A stretch of 64,000 nt of DNA from Blasia pusilla (GCA_050084515.1 CM114271.1:28706001-28770000), one strand, 5' to 3'; positions 10,030 to 22,790 are shown, counted from the first letter of the stretch. Made by a program: numbers and translations. Notes: generated by a model from the letters alone, not told the origin.

Positions 10030-10450
10030 CTGACGATCTCCGACGGGTTGGAGGCATCCGTCCTAGCCGAGCTATCCTGGCAACCCGTCGGAGTCCGACA
10101 GGTTGCGCGCCTCCACCATTTTGGGGGAAGAATGCAAGGTACCCGCCCAACCCGTCGAAGACCGACGGGTTGCACCCTTCCCTCGTCTTGGGATAACAAG
10201 GCGGGGTAACTGCGCAACTCATCGGAGGCCAACGGGTTGTACGCTTCCTTCATGTAAGCATTATAAGGCGAGGCACTTGCGCAACCCGTCGGAGGCCGAA
10301 GGGCTGCACGCTTCCCTCATCTTGGGGTTATAGGCGAGATACCTGAGCAACTCGTCGCTTACAGACAGGTTGCACTCATTTCTATCCCTTGGGTAACAAT
10401 GCGACAACGGATAGTTCCGAGGCAACCTCTTGCAATCCGACGGGTCTGAA
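10030..10450. repeat. Palindrome array upstream of the ParB-methyltransferase gene
   Basis: Units start near 10,080, 10,147, 10,213, 10,281, 10,347 and 10,422, a period of 66-75 bp. The spacers share CTTCCCTCATCTTGGG-like words and GGCGAGGTAC. A partial copy precedes at 10,030, and another full copy stands alone at 10,681-10,707. Relative to the minus-strand gene this is the 5' flank. Confidence 0.85.
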
Positions 10451-10708
10451 GGTCTACCCTGAGTTGGACAATCCCGTAACAGTCCCCAGCGATTAGTTAC
10501 CTTAGCAAATGCAAGCGATGTCTCATGTTTGATGCTAGCAAAATCGTCTCAAAAGACCATTGGTCGGCATGAAGGGGGTACCAACCCAACGAACTTCGAC
10601 GTCTTCCAATTTGCATTGGGACACGGAAACAAAAAATGGAACTAAGTGCTTCGCAACCCACGTCTCTGATTCCCAAATTTTGCAACCCATCGGACTCCGA
10701 CAGGTTGC

Positions 10709-10990
10709 AACAGAATTGAATCCATCATGTCAAACAATCTCACCTACCAAACTTCATCTTGTCAGTCAAATTATGTTAAGAGAATCTGAGTCCCTATTCA
10801 CTATAAATTGAACATTCTCATTCTCATTCTCATTCCCATACCTATTCTTATCCTCATTCTTATTCTCTGTCTCCTTCCAGAGGAATCTTCTGGGAATGGA
10901 TAATTATGTGAAGCTCACTTGTGGCAGTCATCTAGCGGCCCTTTCTCAATGAGAAATCGTTCGACCGCAAGCTCATGAGTCTTTCATAGC
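10709..10990. other. Short intergenic stretch before transposase
   Basis: A run of CATTCTCATTCTCATTC-type hexamers lies at about 10,815-10,870. No gene was recognised. It is presumably the 5' flank or leader of the MULE-like element. Confidence 0.4.
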
Positions 10991-10991
10991 A

Positions 10992-13900
10992 GTGGATGAA
11001 AATTTTCTCTCCGTTCGATGTCTTCTCCAAATTGGAACCATCTTTGTGTCCAAGGATGTTAGGGTGGACGGTACAAAGGACATAATAGGTGAGACAATCC
11101 AGCCAATGATTGCAGACCGTAAAGTATGGAATCTCCTACCTATAGCAAATGGTCAATATAGAGTTTACGGCTTGCCTCTGAATTCCTATGTTTCCCAAGT
11201 AGACGGTCGAGAATTTCCTAGTGCACCGAGCTCTACGTTTGCAACTCCTAGCTCAGTAGATCCCGCATCGACTCCAACTTCATCTGTTCGTTACAATGTT
11301 GTACTTCCTGAAGAAATTCCCGATGTTGTCAACCTTAGTGGATTTTTCGGACACCAACCGGGCCCTCTGTCCGCCTACTTGTTCCTCTTACGAATATCAG
11401 GAAATAGTTTGCTATCTTCTATGGCCTTGAAAATGTTCAAGCACATTCTTGTTGACGAGCTGCCGCCCACGTATGATGGTAATTGTATTTTTGAGTTGCC
11501 TCCACTTGCTGCTCCTGCTCAAAAGAAAGATGGAGGAGGCTTGAAGGGTATGGACAGAAAGTCTGATTGTCATCGATGGTGCACGCTTCAACGGACTAGT
11601 GCTTCAATTTCAGATGGTCCTTGGATTGTCTCCCGCCGCCAATGCATTGGAGCCTTGGAGTGTAGAAGTCCAGCATGCCCATATCTAGAGCGCAACGAGC
11701 GGGTCAATACGTTGCAATTCCCCCCCAAGAATGCAAAAACTCCATATGAGGTCGGTGTCACCATACCATCGGGAGGCCATCGATGTCCTCATTGTCAAGC
11801 ATCCCCTTTCTGCGTTGGAGCGTGTCCTGCATACATATTTTTCACTGTCCACGACTTGGGCTCCACGTCAGAGTACACAAGGCTGGCAGTTCATGTTGGC
11901 TCCCACACTCATCCTGTGATCGATGCAATTCAGAGACACATCAAGGAGGATGTGGCGAAGAAAGTGGCCGAGGTCTACAGAAACTCTTCAGGTTCAAAGC
12001 CCGGAGTGATCAAGCTCACAACAACATCACAAATTTATGAACAATTGCTTGGAATCCCTGGACAGGGTGAGATCACGGCTGTTGAGGAGAAACAACTCTG
12101 GGAAAATCTCGCATTTCTCCCTGATCTTGAATGCTTCCGGAATTTTCGACGTCAAATTCGTGTACTGGATGGAAAGACGGCCGAAATGGATGCCATTGCT
12201 AGAATAAAGGCCAACTCCAGATTTCCATTCATTGAGAGATGGCAGTTCATGGGCTAGGGAGGCGAAGGATCCAGGGCCTATATCTTCAAAATATCAACGA
12301 CAGGTCCGTCGAGTGGCCTCGATCTTATAGATCGAATGTGAGAAGGGGAAGATCTTTACGGCAACTGGGTAAGCTTTGATATTTGCTACAGAGTGTTGAA
12401 CGGATGGTTGACGATGGATGCTCACGTTTATGACCATTGCAGAAGGGACTCAAAACTATATTTGTCTGTGAAGTAAAAGCAGAAGACGTTGGCAGTTTGA
12501 AGATGTGCTGGTTACTCTTATTGGAGGTGGTGAAGGAAAACAAAAGGCCACCTCCATAAATTTACGGGTTCATGGCGGACAATGCACAAATTGGGTGGAT
12601 TGCTATTACGGAAGTGTTTTGGGATGGGGAGGTTCAACCGGAGAGAGAAAGGTCGGATGCTTTCCATTGGCAACAGTCTGTGACCCGGTACACCAAATCT
12701 TGCATCAAGGAGAATAAGAGGACGGGGCATGTCACTCTACTCCAACGCTGCAAGGACAACAAAACCTTGAAATAGGCCATGGAATGCCAAGAAGAAATTC
12801 ATGGGTGGTGGAGGAAACATGCGATTGAGGGGAAGTACAAAGAGTTATGCTCTTGGTTGAGTTGGTGGACTGGACAAGTGAGACAATGGGAAAACTTCAT
12901 GCGGGAGGTGAGTTCACTAGTTTGTCTCGCTGAAAATTGTTTGAAGAGTTGCAACTAAAGGTGAGAATCGTGGGCACTATAGGGATTTCAAACGAAGAAA
13001 CCAAGCAACTTGTCAGATGCAACAAGTTGCCTCCCTGAGTGTTCAACCTGTCGCTTACTAACAGGTTGCCTGAGTGTGCAACCAGTCGAAACCCGACGGG
13101 TTGCAAGTCGCATGACCAAATTTACTTGCAACCCGTTGGAATCAGACGGGTTGACGGGTTGCCTAAGAGTGCAACCAGTCGGAAAAGGACGGGTTGCAAG
13201 TCCCATGGCCAAATTTACTTGTAACCCGTCGAAATCCGACGGGTTGCACTAGGTGGTTCCTGGGTGTTGCAACACGTGAGAAACCAACGGGTTACAGATT
13301 CATTCATGGGATGCCTCTGACTTGCAACCCGTCTGGTTTCGACAGGTAGCTTTTTTCTTTGCTTATAAAGCTATTTTGGTTCCCTTCTTCCAGTGCCGTT
13401 GTTGCAGGGATTGAACATTCATGAAAATGCCCTCTGCCCCAACACAAGTGAAAGTGTTCATTCCTCCTGGAGGTTGTCACAAGCATGCCAAAGAATTTCA
13501 CTTGTGGAGGCATGCCAACAAGACCACGCAAGAGCAATGCTACAGTCTGCAGCATCCCATATCTTCCTCACAAAAGGTATAACAAAAGGAAGGGGGCCTT
13601 CGATCTATGAGCTCTATGTCAAGGAAACTATGAGATTGGGTGATGAGAAACTCTATGTAGAAGCCTTCAATCGGTGCGTAGTAGGAACTCCCCTCGAGCA
13701 AGAAGTACACATTGGTGGGGATATTCCTGGGCGCGTTTCAAGACGTCCCATACATATGGTGGAAGAGTTGTCCGAGCGAGACTCGTGGAGACCAGATAAG
13801 TATCAAACTTCAGGTAGGTGAAGAGGCAACATCGAGGAACGAATCCGGTGATTGATTTGTATGAGGAAATTACGCCGCCCAGGTATTCGAGCACCTTGAA

Positions 13901-14901
13901 CTGCTCCCAAATCCATGATGGAGTAACTTCTCCAAAATCAGTGAATTTTTTATTTCAAAGCCCTCCGTTGCTGGAAGTTCGCAACATCCGGTCGATGGGT
14001 TGGTTCAACAATATGGGATTCTGGTCATGGAGGTGGATTGCAACCTAAAACGGTGGCATATATCTCGGAGCAACCCTGGACGTGGACCCACTTGTAGGGC
14101 AAGATCTTATGGCATTAGGAGAGCATGCGGCACTTTCCTAAATAAGAACTGTACAAGGACTAGACGACCACTGCCTGGGTTTTGGGGACTCAAAACCTTT
14201 GATCGTTTCATGAGGACCGGGATCAATTGAAGTACTTCTTCTTCCCAAATGAATCTTGCGCTTTCCGTAAGTCTTATCCGGCTGCCATTGGAGCTCCGGG
14301 GAATACCCCCACGATTTGGCCCATTGCCGCAGGTACGTATTGCACTCAAGACGAAGTGGACAATCTTACAAGTGCCGATTTCAGACTCATAGACGGAGGA
14401 AGTTGAGAGCATGTTTGCATTACAAAGATCTTCGCATTTCGTATTTAACTCAAGATTGACGTCAACATGTACTCGGAGAAGGTGGATGATCTCAATCCAC
14501 TATTTCTGTTTGAGTCTGGAAATGGGGTGAAGAGAAACAGAATGTGTATGCCAACGGTGGAGAGAGCAAAGCGAATTGCATCAACTCGAGAGGCAAAAAT
14601 GGAGATCATCGCCACAAAAGATGTCCACATTGGCAATGGAATAGGAAGGATGTATTGGGTCACGAACAACACTGTAAATTCAAGTGTCATAGGGGTGTAT
14701 GTGGTGCACATCTGTTGCTTTCCCACATGTTCATGTGATGACTTTGTCCAAAGAGAGACAAGTGGCAAAAGGTATTTCCCTTGTAAGCACATGTACTATG
14801 TGTTGCTTGTAGTTTTAAGAAGGTCAGAGGTAGGAGTAGGAATCCACCAACCAATTCTGTCCCTCAAAGAAGTGCAAAGTATTTTAAACAAACCACTTTA
14901 A
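10992..14901 (+). pseudogene. MULE-like transposase copy 1 (FLYWCH/WRKY-GCM-like to SWIM)
   Basis: The first reading frame (10,992-12,257, 421 codons) ends in a Cys/His region: RRQCIGALECRSPACPYL, then CPHC, FCVGACPAY and HVGSHTHPV, like the WRKY-GCM/FLYWCH zinc fingers of Mutator-like transposases. The catalytic-core region follows in broken frames at 12,370-12,907 (MDAHVYDH, ADNAQIGWIAI, ERSDAFHWQQSV), with a TAG in place of a probable CAG at about 12,773. An intron then runs from the GTGAGT at 12,908 to about 13,405 and is full of palindromes. Later exons read ASHIFLTKGITKG, then LGDEKLYVEAFNRC, and finally 14,467-14,901, where the CSCDDF ... CKHMYY spacing is a SWIM finger (CxC ... CxH). 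Several frameshifts make this copy inactive. The family name rests on domain order; another DDE family is possible. Confidence 0.6.
13010..13350. repeat. Palindromic micro-repeat cluster in transposase intron
   Basis: Copies lie near 13,043 (arms CAACCTGT and ACAGGTTG, matched change on both sides), 13,080, 13,131, 13,180, 13,230, 13,270 and 13,325. Two spacers share CATGNCCAAATTTACTTG. The cluster lies between the donor at 12,908 and the next coding segment at about 13,405. Confidence 0.85.
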
Positions 14902-15640
14902 GGATGCAAAATGAGGTTTTAGACTATACTTTCATTTTTCCAAAACCTTCACTTTGAGCTTGAACTCTATTAAGCGTAGGGCAAATGATAGATTTTTTCC
15001 AGACCTTGGATGGAAAAAGTGATTGGTTCCACACTTATGATTCCACTGATTTTTCAATTTTCTAAATTTTGTGCAATTTGCAACTTGTCGGACTCAGAGG
15101 GGTTGCCAAAATGTGGAAGAGGAAAAAAAACTGTGGGAGTGCTTAAGAATTGAGCAGAAAAGTGCAATAAAATTCACACAAAAATTTTCCTCTCTTCAAC
15201 CCAACGGAAACTCTCTTCAAATCACAGGAAACTCTCTCCAAAAAAAAGTATCTCTTTCGGTTGAAGGTAGTTTCCTCTCTCCTCTCTCCTTTCTTCCTTT
15301 CTTCCTCTCCTCTTACCGCACCTCGCTCGGTGCGGGCCTTGGATGCAGGCTTAGGGTGGGCCTTGAGCCCACACCTGCCTACATGGATCCCGCAACAGCC
15401 TGTTGAGAGCCCATGCCTAACCAACCCTGAGCCCGCGCCTACACGCCCTAGCCTGCACCCAAGGCTCACAAGGCGGGCTTTAGGCTTGCACCAAGCCCAC
15501 CTTGGCTGGGTTGCGGGCCACGCAACGGGTGCTAGCTATGGGTGGGCTCGGGTGCGGACTGGGATGCGGACTCGGGTGCGGGTCTCGGGTACCTGGACTC
15601 GGACCCGCACGAACATGGACATGACCGCGGACACGGAATT
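14902..15640 (+). mobile_element. MULE-like element 3' flank and pyrimidine-rich arm
   Basis: After the transposase stop come the motif TTTTTCC AGACCTTGGATGG, one palindrome at 15,080-15,106, the CTCTTCAACCCAACGG block and a C+T-rich run ending near 15,310. The same succession, reversed, follows the minus-strand copies at 62,440-63,080 and 56,570-56,960. From 15,315 to 15,630 the sequence is G+C-rich, with repeated GGGCTTG/GAGCCC words like the core of the 457-1,112 element. Confidence 0.55.
15080..15106. repeat. Single palindrome at conserved position in MULE 3' region
   Basis: Arms GCAACTTGTCGGA and CAGAGGGGTTGC are partly mismatched. The copies at 56,750, 62,893 and 18,031 occupy the same place in the homologous flank. 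Confidence 0.75.
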
Positions 15641-16370
15641 TTTCTGTGTGCAACCTTGGGCTTATGGGGACTAAAAGCCTTTTATTGTCTTACAAGGATA
15701 TGGGATCAATTGAAGTACTTCTTCTGCCCAAATGAATCATGCGTGTTCAAAAAGTCCTATCCATCCGCCATTGGAGCTCTAGGGAATACCCCCATGATTT
15801 GGCCCATTGTTGTAGGAACCAATTGCACTCAGGAGGAAGTGGACAATATATCTTACAAGTTCAGGGTTCAGTTTGGTACACAAAGGGAATACGTATTACT
15901 GAGATATTACATTTTGGATCCAACCTAAGATTGATGTCAACTTGTATCTAGAGAAGGTGGATAATTTCAATCCTCTATTTTTGTTCGACTCAAGAAATGG
16001 AGTGAAGTGAAAGAGAATGTGCAGGCCATCGATGGAGAGGGCAAAGTGAATCGTATTGGCTTGGGAGGCCAACATGGAAATAATTGCCACAAAAGATGTG
16101 CATAGTGGGAATGGAATAGGAACAATACCGTGAATTCTAGTGTTTTTGGGATGTATGTTGTACAGATATGTTGCTTTCCCATATGTTCATGTGATGATTT
16201 TGTCCATAGAGAGACAATAGGGAAAAGGCATTTCCACTGTAAGCACATGTATTATCTTTTGCTCGTAGAGATTAAGAGAGCTTTAAGAGAGTTGGAGCTA
16301 GGAGTAGGAATCTACCAACCAATTTTGTCCCTGAAAGAAGTGCAAAGTATCCTAAACAAGCCACTTTGAG
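15640..16370 (+). pseudogene. MULE-like transposase copy 2, 3' part only
   Basis: This is a degenerate tandem copy of 14,150-14,900. Recognisable blocks are VDNFNPLFLFDSRNGVK, NMEIIATKDVHSGNGIG, the Cys-rich CCFPICSCDDFVHRET, CKHMYYLLL and LSLKEVQSILNKPL. There are many stops, and the YWV segment before the SWIM finger is deleted. Only the C-terminal third is present. Confidence 0.65.
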
Positions 16371-16379
16371 GATGCAACA

Positions 16380-17495
16380 TCAAGTATGAGAGTGTTGTTT
16401 GTACCACTTTGGGAAGGCATTCATGATTCATAACCATGTCATGCCATCCCCAACTCCAAAAATTATTCCTATTTTAATGTACGGAAGGATATAGTATTGT
16501 ACTTTGTATGTCCTTATATAACGATTATGTTGGATTCTCAACATCCACTTCTCTGAGCACCATTAATCTGATCGGCCCCCTTGTATGAGGAGAAGCCTAG
16601 ATTGATGGTTCCGACTTTGACGTCGAAGAAGTCTTAGTAATATGACGTAGGTGGCTTATGGATTAGCGTCACTAGGATTATCTAACCCTATATTGCATCA
16701 AGGTGCGGGATATCCTGATTCGTCACAAGGCTCCGGGAACGCAACCCTTTGTAAAAATTTTCTATTAATAGAAATAAATAAAAATAGGTAAAAAAGCCCT
16801 AGTTTCGTGAGTATTGAAGAAGTCATGAGCCGCAGCGGTAGCGTATTTTTGTACGTCTAGTTTTTCCTCCATGCTCAGGTTCCATCGAAGCTATTCGGTG
16901 AGCGCAGTGACGGACTAGGCTACTTTGTATCTCCAAGTTGTGAAATATATTTTAGTGATTTTGTCACTTTTTTTATTCTCACAGATCTATGGATGTTAAT
17001 AGGCTTGCTAGAGTAGTGTTTAACATTAGTTGTGTCATTTTTCTTGTGTAGAATGGTAAAGTAGTTTATACATAGTTTATAGTCAAGAATTTCGGGGTTA
17101 GATGTTATGAAGAAGTGATCGCCTTGACAATACCATTAGCGATTCTTGTCATGAGAGAATGGAGAGCGCATGTAGTAATTATGTACTGAGGAGCAGGACT
17201 TCTTAGAGGGTTCATCTTGCAATAACTTTTGTCATAGCTAGAAGGTTTGCCGTTATTCAAAGAAAAAATCTCGACACGACAACCTGCTTATTTGATGAAA
17301 ATTGAATATGTATAGCAGTACGAGGACTGCAACAAGGGGGCTGCAACCTGCAATATGCATTGCGTTTGCAATATGCGTTATGTTTGCAATATGCGTTATG
17401 TTTGGCGGCGATCTTCATGTTCATTGTTAATAGTCGTGTTATTTTCTAGCGCTCAGCAATGAGACTCAATTCTCCTTGCTACCCAGTTCTTGTTG
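16380..17495. other. No gene recognised
   Basis: This is A+T-rich sequence with no convincing reading frame. TGTTGGATTCTCAACA at 16,528-16,543 is a short inverted repeat, and TGCAATATGCGTTATGTTTG words repeat around 17,355-17,405. It could be an old LTR, but no second copy is visible. Confidence 0.4.
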
Positions 17496-17499
17496 ATCA

Positions 17500-20400
17500 C
17501 TGTTGGGATGTAGTGAAGTCCACTTTATGATGACTACTCAAGAGGAAATCTTGAATCTAGTACAAGCGGCCTTGCATGAAATGAAAGAGTTTTGACAAGA
17601 ATTCACGAAATATTGCACGACCTCCAATCAAGTAGAGCAAAATCTCCAACACCACACAACTTCTTCTATATAAGTTGGTTGTGCTTGAAAGTTTTAGGAG
17701 TTATGACCCTTGGAAACTAACACCGTCCCTGAAAATTTCAGCTTTAGATTACAACCTACCACAAAGATACAGCCTCTGCAAGATTCTTAGATCCTATCCT
17801 CAAAAATTATTAACTTCATATCTAACTCATCGTCATGCATTCAAGGTTGTGAATCGCACTTTACAAGATATTATGGGAGTTATTTCTGATTATCTACAGA
17901 AAAAACCATTTGGCGGAAAACTTATGAAGGAATTATTCCTTAGAGAGGAAGGAAATTTTTTAGCATATTTCACAATATTGTTCTCTATTCTTAGTCACTC
18001 CCACAAATGTTCTTCCTCTTCCCCATTATGGCATCCCGTTTGAATCCGATGGTTTGCAATTTCACGAAACATTCTTTCTCCAATAATCCATCAACACATA
18101 ATTTAAAAATTGGAATCACAATGTGGGACAAATCACTTTTTCCATCCAAGGTCTCAAAAAATATATCATTTAAGCATGCTGATAAGAGTTCAAGCTCATA
18201 GTGAACAATCTGGCATCTATCGAGGAGGGGTTGTAGTGATCATCCTTGTATCTAACACAAGAGCTAAAAGAGATGTTCCAAGTGCACAAACAAATGCATG
18301 AGAATTTAGTAAGTACAAACGCGCTACATCATTGGTGGTAACCCGCCCGCCCAATCATAGTCTTCATCCTCGAAGAACATCAGCTTACGTCCAGAAGAAT
18401 GTGCGAAAGTGATTAAGGATACTTAATAGCAATAGAAATGGAAGTGTGTATGGGGCTCCTCAAGTGCAAATAGGTAGAAGTGAATTAAAATGAACATAAC
18501 ACTAACAAAAATAGGAAAATCTTGAAACAATAGGTAAGTAATAGATTCCCACGAAATATAGGTAGGCATCATAGAAACATATTTGAGATAAACATAAGTG
18601 AATGCGCACTTTGTCATTTCACTCCTACCAATTAGATCACTCTCCTCACATTTCACTCCTAGCATTTGATTTCACTCTCGAATAATCTACTTGTCGCGTG
18701 AATTAATTGCGCATATCCTACTCTTTCATGATCTCATTCAAAGCTTTCATGAGATTTCTTCGATGATCACTCCAAATGCTTACAAGGGAATAGAAGTGAA
18801 AGAAATTTAATTGGAGGAAGATAGGAGCCATTGATACAAACTTCTCAATTGAACCTTGCACATATTCATATCAGAGAACTGAAGGCAACGCAAGAGAACT
18901 TGAAGAAGCTGTTGAATGATAACTCTATTGTGATGATGGATCTTTCCAAATTTGTTGCCAATGTTCAAGGGAAGGCATCATCATTAGCGACTACTCCTAA
19001 TAGTTCAGGATTGCATGAGGGTGTTGAAACTTTGGAAGTGAAAATGAAAACTCATGCTGAAGCTAAAAAGGTTGCTCATATCTGTGTCTGTCAAGAGCAA
19101 GAGATAAAAAAGGAAAACCAATTTGCAGATAGAAAGAATGTGAGAATCTTAAGATTTCCGAAAATAGAGAGTTAAGAGGTGAAGAGTGTTGTCACCAAGT
19201 TCTTGGTTGATACACTTCATGTTCATAACCCGGACTTGGGTTAAGCTTTCTGCATTGGGGAAAAGGAAACACAACCTTGTGTTATTCTAGTTAAGTTTGT
19301 TGATCAAACTCGACGTGATACTTCGATGGCTAACAAGGCCATTCTCAAAGGAAGGAGGATATGGTTGGATCTTGATCTTACAACTCTACAAGTTGAAGTT
19401 ACGAGAAAGGAGCTTGCAAAGCTCAAAGAGGCTCAAGAAGCAGGTTTTATTGCCTTTCTACGCGATGGTCGAGCAATTGTTACCCCGAGAAAGAGAGACT
19501 TATCAACAAAGCAATCTAAGAAGCTGAGAGTGTTGATATGGAATATACGCGGCCTTTCAACAACAAAGTATGTGAGTGCTCTACTAGTTTGGGAGATGGG
19601 GGATATCATCAATATTGTGGAGACTTGGGAACATGAAAGAAATACTATTGCAGAGATGCAAGGGTTTACTTTGGTGGGATCGACATGGAACAAAAGAAGG
19701 CAACAAGCAAGAAGGGGTTATGGCAATATTGCTACTTTCATCAGGTCTCAATTTCTACCTCTCATACATCTAGAAGATCAAGACATCGGGGGCCAATATC
19801 ATAGCATTGGCTACGTCTTGGTTTGGTTGGGGGATCTTATTGTTATCTGGAAATTTGTTATTTTGCACCATTGTCCATGCCTATCTACTCAAATTGCACT
19901 TGTAGTCGGAGTCAACCATTTCATCGACTTATTGGGGATGTTCTCAAATATCAAAGCAAAGGTGAAGTCTTTCTAGTTGGGGCTTGCAATGCTCTCACAC
20001 GTATTGCTCAATTTACCCAATTCAGTAACTCCTTGACTTCTCTTCTCGAAGAACTAGTGGATGGTTTGTGGTCTAGAATCTCTTCAAGTCTTTCTACAAA
20101 TCTTTTGACAAAGTATTTTTTAACTTTTCAAGCCACTTGTTATTTGAAAGTTCTTAATGGAACTTCTCATTTACCCTACTCTCACTCCAATACATGATTC
20201 TCTTCTACTGGTGCTAGCACCATCGACTATCTTCTCTCCTCACTCACTAATAACTCTCATATCTGTACATTTGAAATTTTAGAACCTCAGCCTGAATCAG
20301 ATCATTCGCCTCTTTTGTTTTCTCTCATTGTCAAAGATAATTCCTCTCTCAACATGTCACTCCGTTTTAGCTTCTCCCAAGTTTCACTTAGATCCTCGTA

Positions 20401-22690
20401 AAAAAGATAGTTACATGCTAGATTTACAAGAACTCTTGACTCACATTGCATGGAGCCCTAATCCACAGATAGCAAGTTTGTAACTAATCGAATTCCTCAA
20501 GAACACTGCATCCAAGTTCTTTTCTCGGCATAGGGGTAGAAGTGCTAGGGGATTATCTTGGAATGGGTGGTTTGACTATGAATGCAAGCAAGCAAGCAAA
20601 GTTAAGATCAATGGAAAAATCTTTGGATATCCAAAGTCTGCTTATCATGACAAGCCTTTACAAACCAAAATGATCCCAAATCATTTCGGAAACGGTTAGT
20701 AGTACAGTCTTCAAAACCTACTCTTGATCTCAAGTCTTTGATATCTTTTTCCAAAAAGCTCTATTTCTTCCCCCATGCTATATGTATGCCCTCTTGTGGA
20801 GGCATACGAGGCTTATTCTCTGAAGTAGAGGTGATGACTTAACTAAGAAAATTAGCAAATGGCAAATGTGAGGATTTGGATGGTCTTTCTGTTGAACCTC
20901 TCAAGTGGGGAGGAGATCCTCACCAGAGTATAGGGTGATGTTGCTATCAATGGTTTTCCTTTTACTTGGTTGCTATGGGAGATTATTCCTATTCACAAAT
21001 GAGGAAGGAAGGATTTGGTGACAAACTATCGCACTATCATGGTGGATAGTGTTTTTGCCAAGCTGTTTGGGAAATTGATGGAGTCAAAGTTGAGCACATA
21101 GAGAGAGTCTTTCCAAAAGAGAGCACAAGTCCAAGCTCGTTTTCGACCAACATGCAACACCATCGACCATATCTTGGCCTTACGTGTTATATGGGAGAAA
21201 TCTAAGGACAATGGGAAAGCTTTATTTTGCGATTTCAATGATTTCAAGAAAGCTTTTGATACAATACCTCGTAAGCTCTTATGGGAAAGGCTGCAAGCCA
21301 TTCCCATAAGAGTACCACAAAATCTCCTAGCAACCGTGGCCACGTTGTACCATTCCGTTCGGCCCAAGATCAAAGATTCAGAAACTCAAGAGATCCTGAG
21401 TACTATCGAAGTCATTCAAGATTGCCCTCTCTCCCCTACTCTATTTGGAGTTTTCAGAGATGATATTGAAAAGTGGTTGGAGGAATCTAACAATAAAGGT
21501 GTAAAGCTTGGAGATTTTGTCATCAAAGCTTTATTATATGCATATCATATCATATTACTAGCATATGATGGCATTTGTTTACAATAACACCTCAATATTT
21601 TGGCAAGTTTTTGTACCCAGAATCAGATGGAAGTTAATATGGAGAAGTCTAAAGTCATTATAGTGGGTACTAGATCCAAGTTCTTTTACAAAGGTCTACA
21701 ATTAGAATAAATGAAGAGTCACAAATATCTAGGCATTGATTTTTCTCATGACTATAGTTGGGCATTTTGCTTGCAAAAGAGAGTAGAAACTGATTACGAA
21801 GCTCTATATTTATTTTTAAATCGATGTAGAAAAGCTCATTTTTTATCGTGGGATCTTAGGAAGTTCTTATTTAGGAGCTTAATGTTGCCAATGGTTTTAC
21901 ATGGGACCCAAGTTTGGGGCCCTAATTGTAAGAAGACGTGTTGGAAACGCGTGGAAAAGGTGCAAAAGATCTTTCTACAAGAAGAATTTAGTGTAAGAAA
22001 CCAAACTCCTTATGCTATTCTTCTTTCAAAAACAAGTTGGCTTCCTCTGGAGGCTGAAGCTCTCTACTTAACCATCACTTATATTGCAAGGGTCAGATCT
22101 CTTGATGTTTCTCGCCTCCCTCAACAAGCTTTGCGAGCCACACGTTCCATAAGGTGGATTGTGGATGTGGTGACTTGGTCTTCAAAATGGAATGTGGCGG
22201 AACGGGATTGGGACTTAAAACCGATGGCACTCCGAGACCATCTATAGAAGTAATTTTTCAATATTATTTGGAGAAACCCGCGCACAAAAATGGAGTATGA
22301 TCAACTTCATGTTAATCCTATACTTGTATATTGTGAACAAGGGTACCTACTTGTGGATCTCCACATTCTTACGTTATATTATCGCACGACATATGCGACG
22401 GAGAAAGTATTGAAGATAAAGAGCATGTGTTTGTTACATGTCCAAGGTATGAAGAGATTAGACTAGCTCATGAAATAGATGTGGAGAATTTCTATTCTTT
22501 ACTACAGCTAGTGCCTTATGATTTAGGTTGTTATATTAGGGATATCATTATTCATCACTCACATGTTCTAGGCATTAGATAAGAGAAGGCCTTTAGGGTC
22601 TCTTTCTGAGTTAGTGTATTACTTGTAAAGTGTTTCTTAGCCTTTTGACCCTTTGGGTCTCTGGGGCTTGATCTGTTTACCATATACCAT
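17500..22690 (+). pseudogene. LINE retrotransposon copy A (interrupted)
   Basis: ORF1 begins at about 17,527 (MMTTQEEILNLVQ) but breaks at about 17,605. It resumes at 18,830 with QTSQLNLAHIHIRELKA and continues through an RRM-like part (AILKGRRIWLDLDL) to about 19,515. ORF2 starts near 19,525 with an APE-type endonuclease (WNIRGLSTTKY, ETWEHE, GYGN). It is followed by reverse transcriptase, in which FKKAFDTIPRKLLWERLQ is clear but the active-site motif reads YAYH instead of YADD. The element ends in the family 3' sequence TTGGGTCTCTGGGGCTTGAT, then TTTACC. Frameshifts, deletions near 20,670 and stops make it inactive. Confidence 0.8.
17606..18824. mobile_element. Insertion splitting LINE copy A
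   Basis: The coding sequence of ORF1 is collinear on both sides of this 1.2-kb block. Its first 90 bases (17,610-17,700) match, on the same strand, the reverse complement of the LINE 5' end seen at 38,065-38,150. Bases 18,000-18,215 resemble the reversed 3' flank of the MULE-like element, including the palindrome at 18,031-18,057. The remainder is not recognised. Confidence 0.5.
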
Positions 22691-22790
22691 AGATGCTTCT
22701 TCCCATATAATGAACATTGCCTCATAGATTAAGCGTGCTCCATCACTTCATAGTGATAAACTATAAATGATAGAGGAAAATATTTTTTGT

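Noticed and set aside
9890-10333. Overlapping reading frames encoding peptides rich in NPSDSDGL, RRVATRR and PTGC words
   Set aside because: These peptides are the palindromic repeat translated in different frames and on both strands. The same words appear at every cluster, so they are not genes.
15261-15674. 137-codon open frame in the C+T-rich and G+C-rich region
   Set aside because: Its composition (Ser/Pro/Arg-rich) comes from low-complexity flank of the MULE-like element, and the same DNA is open in several frames.
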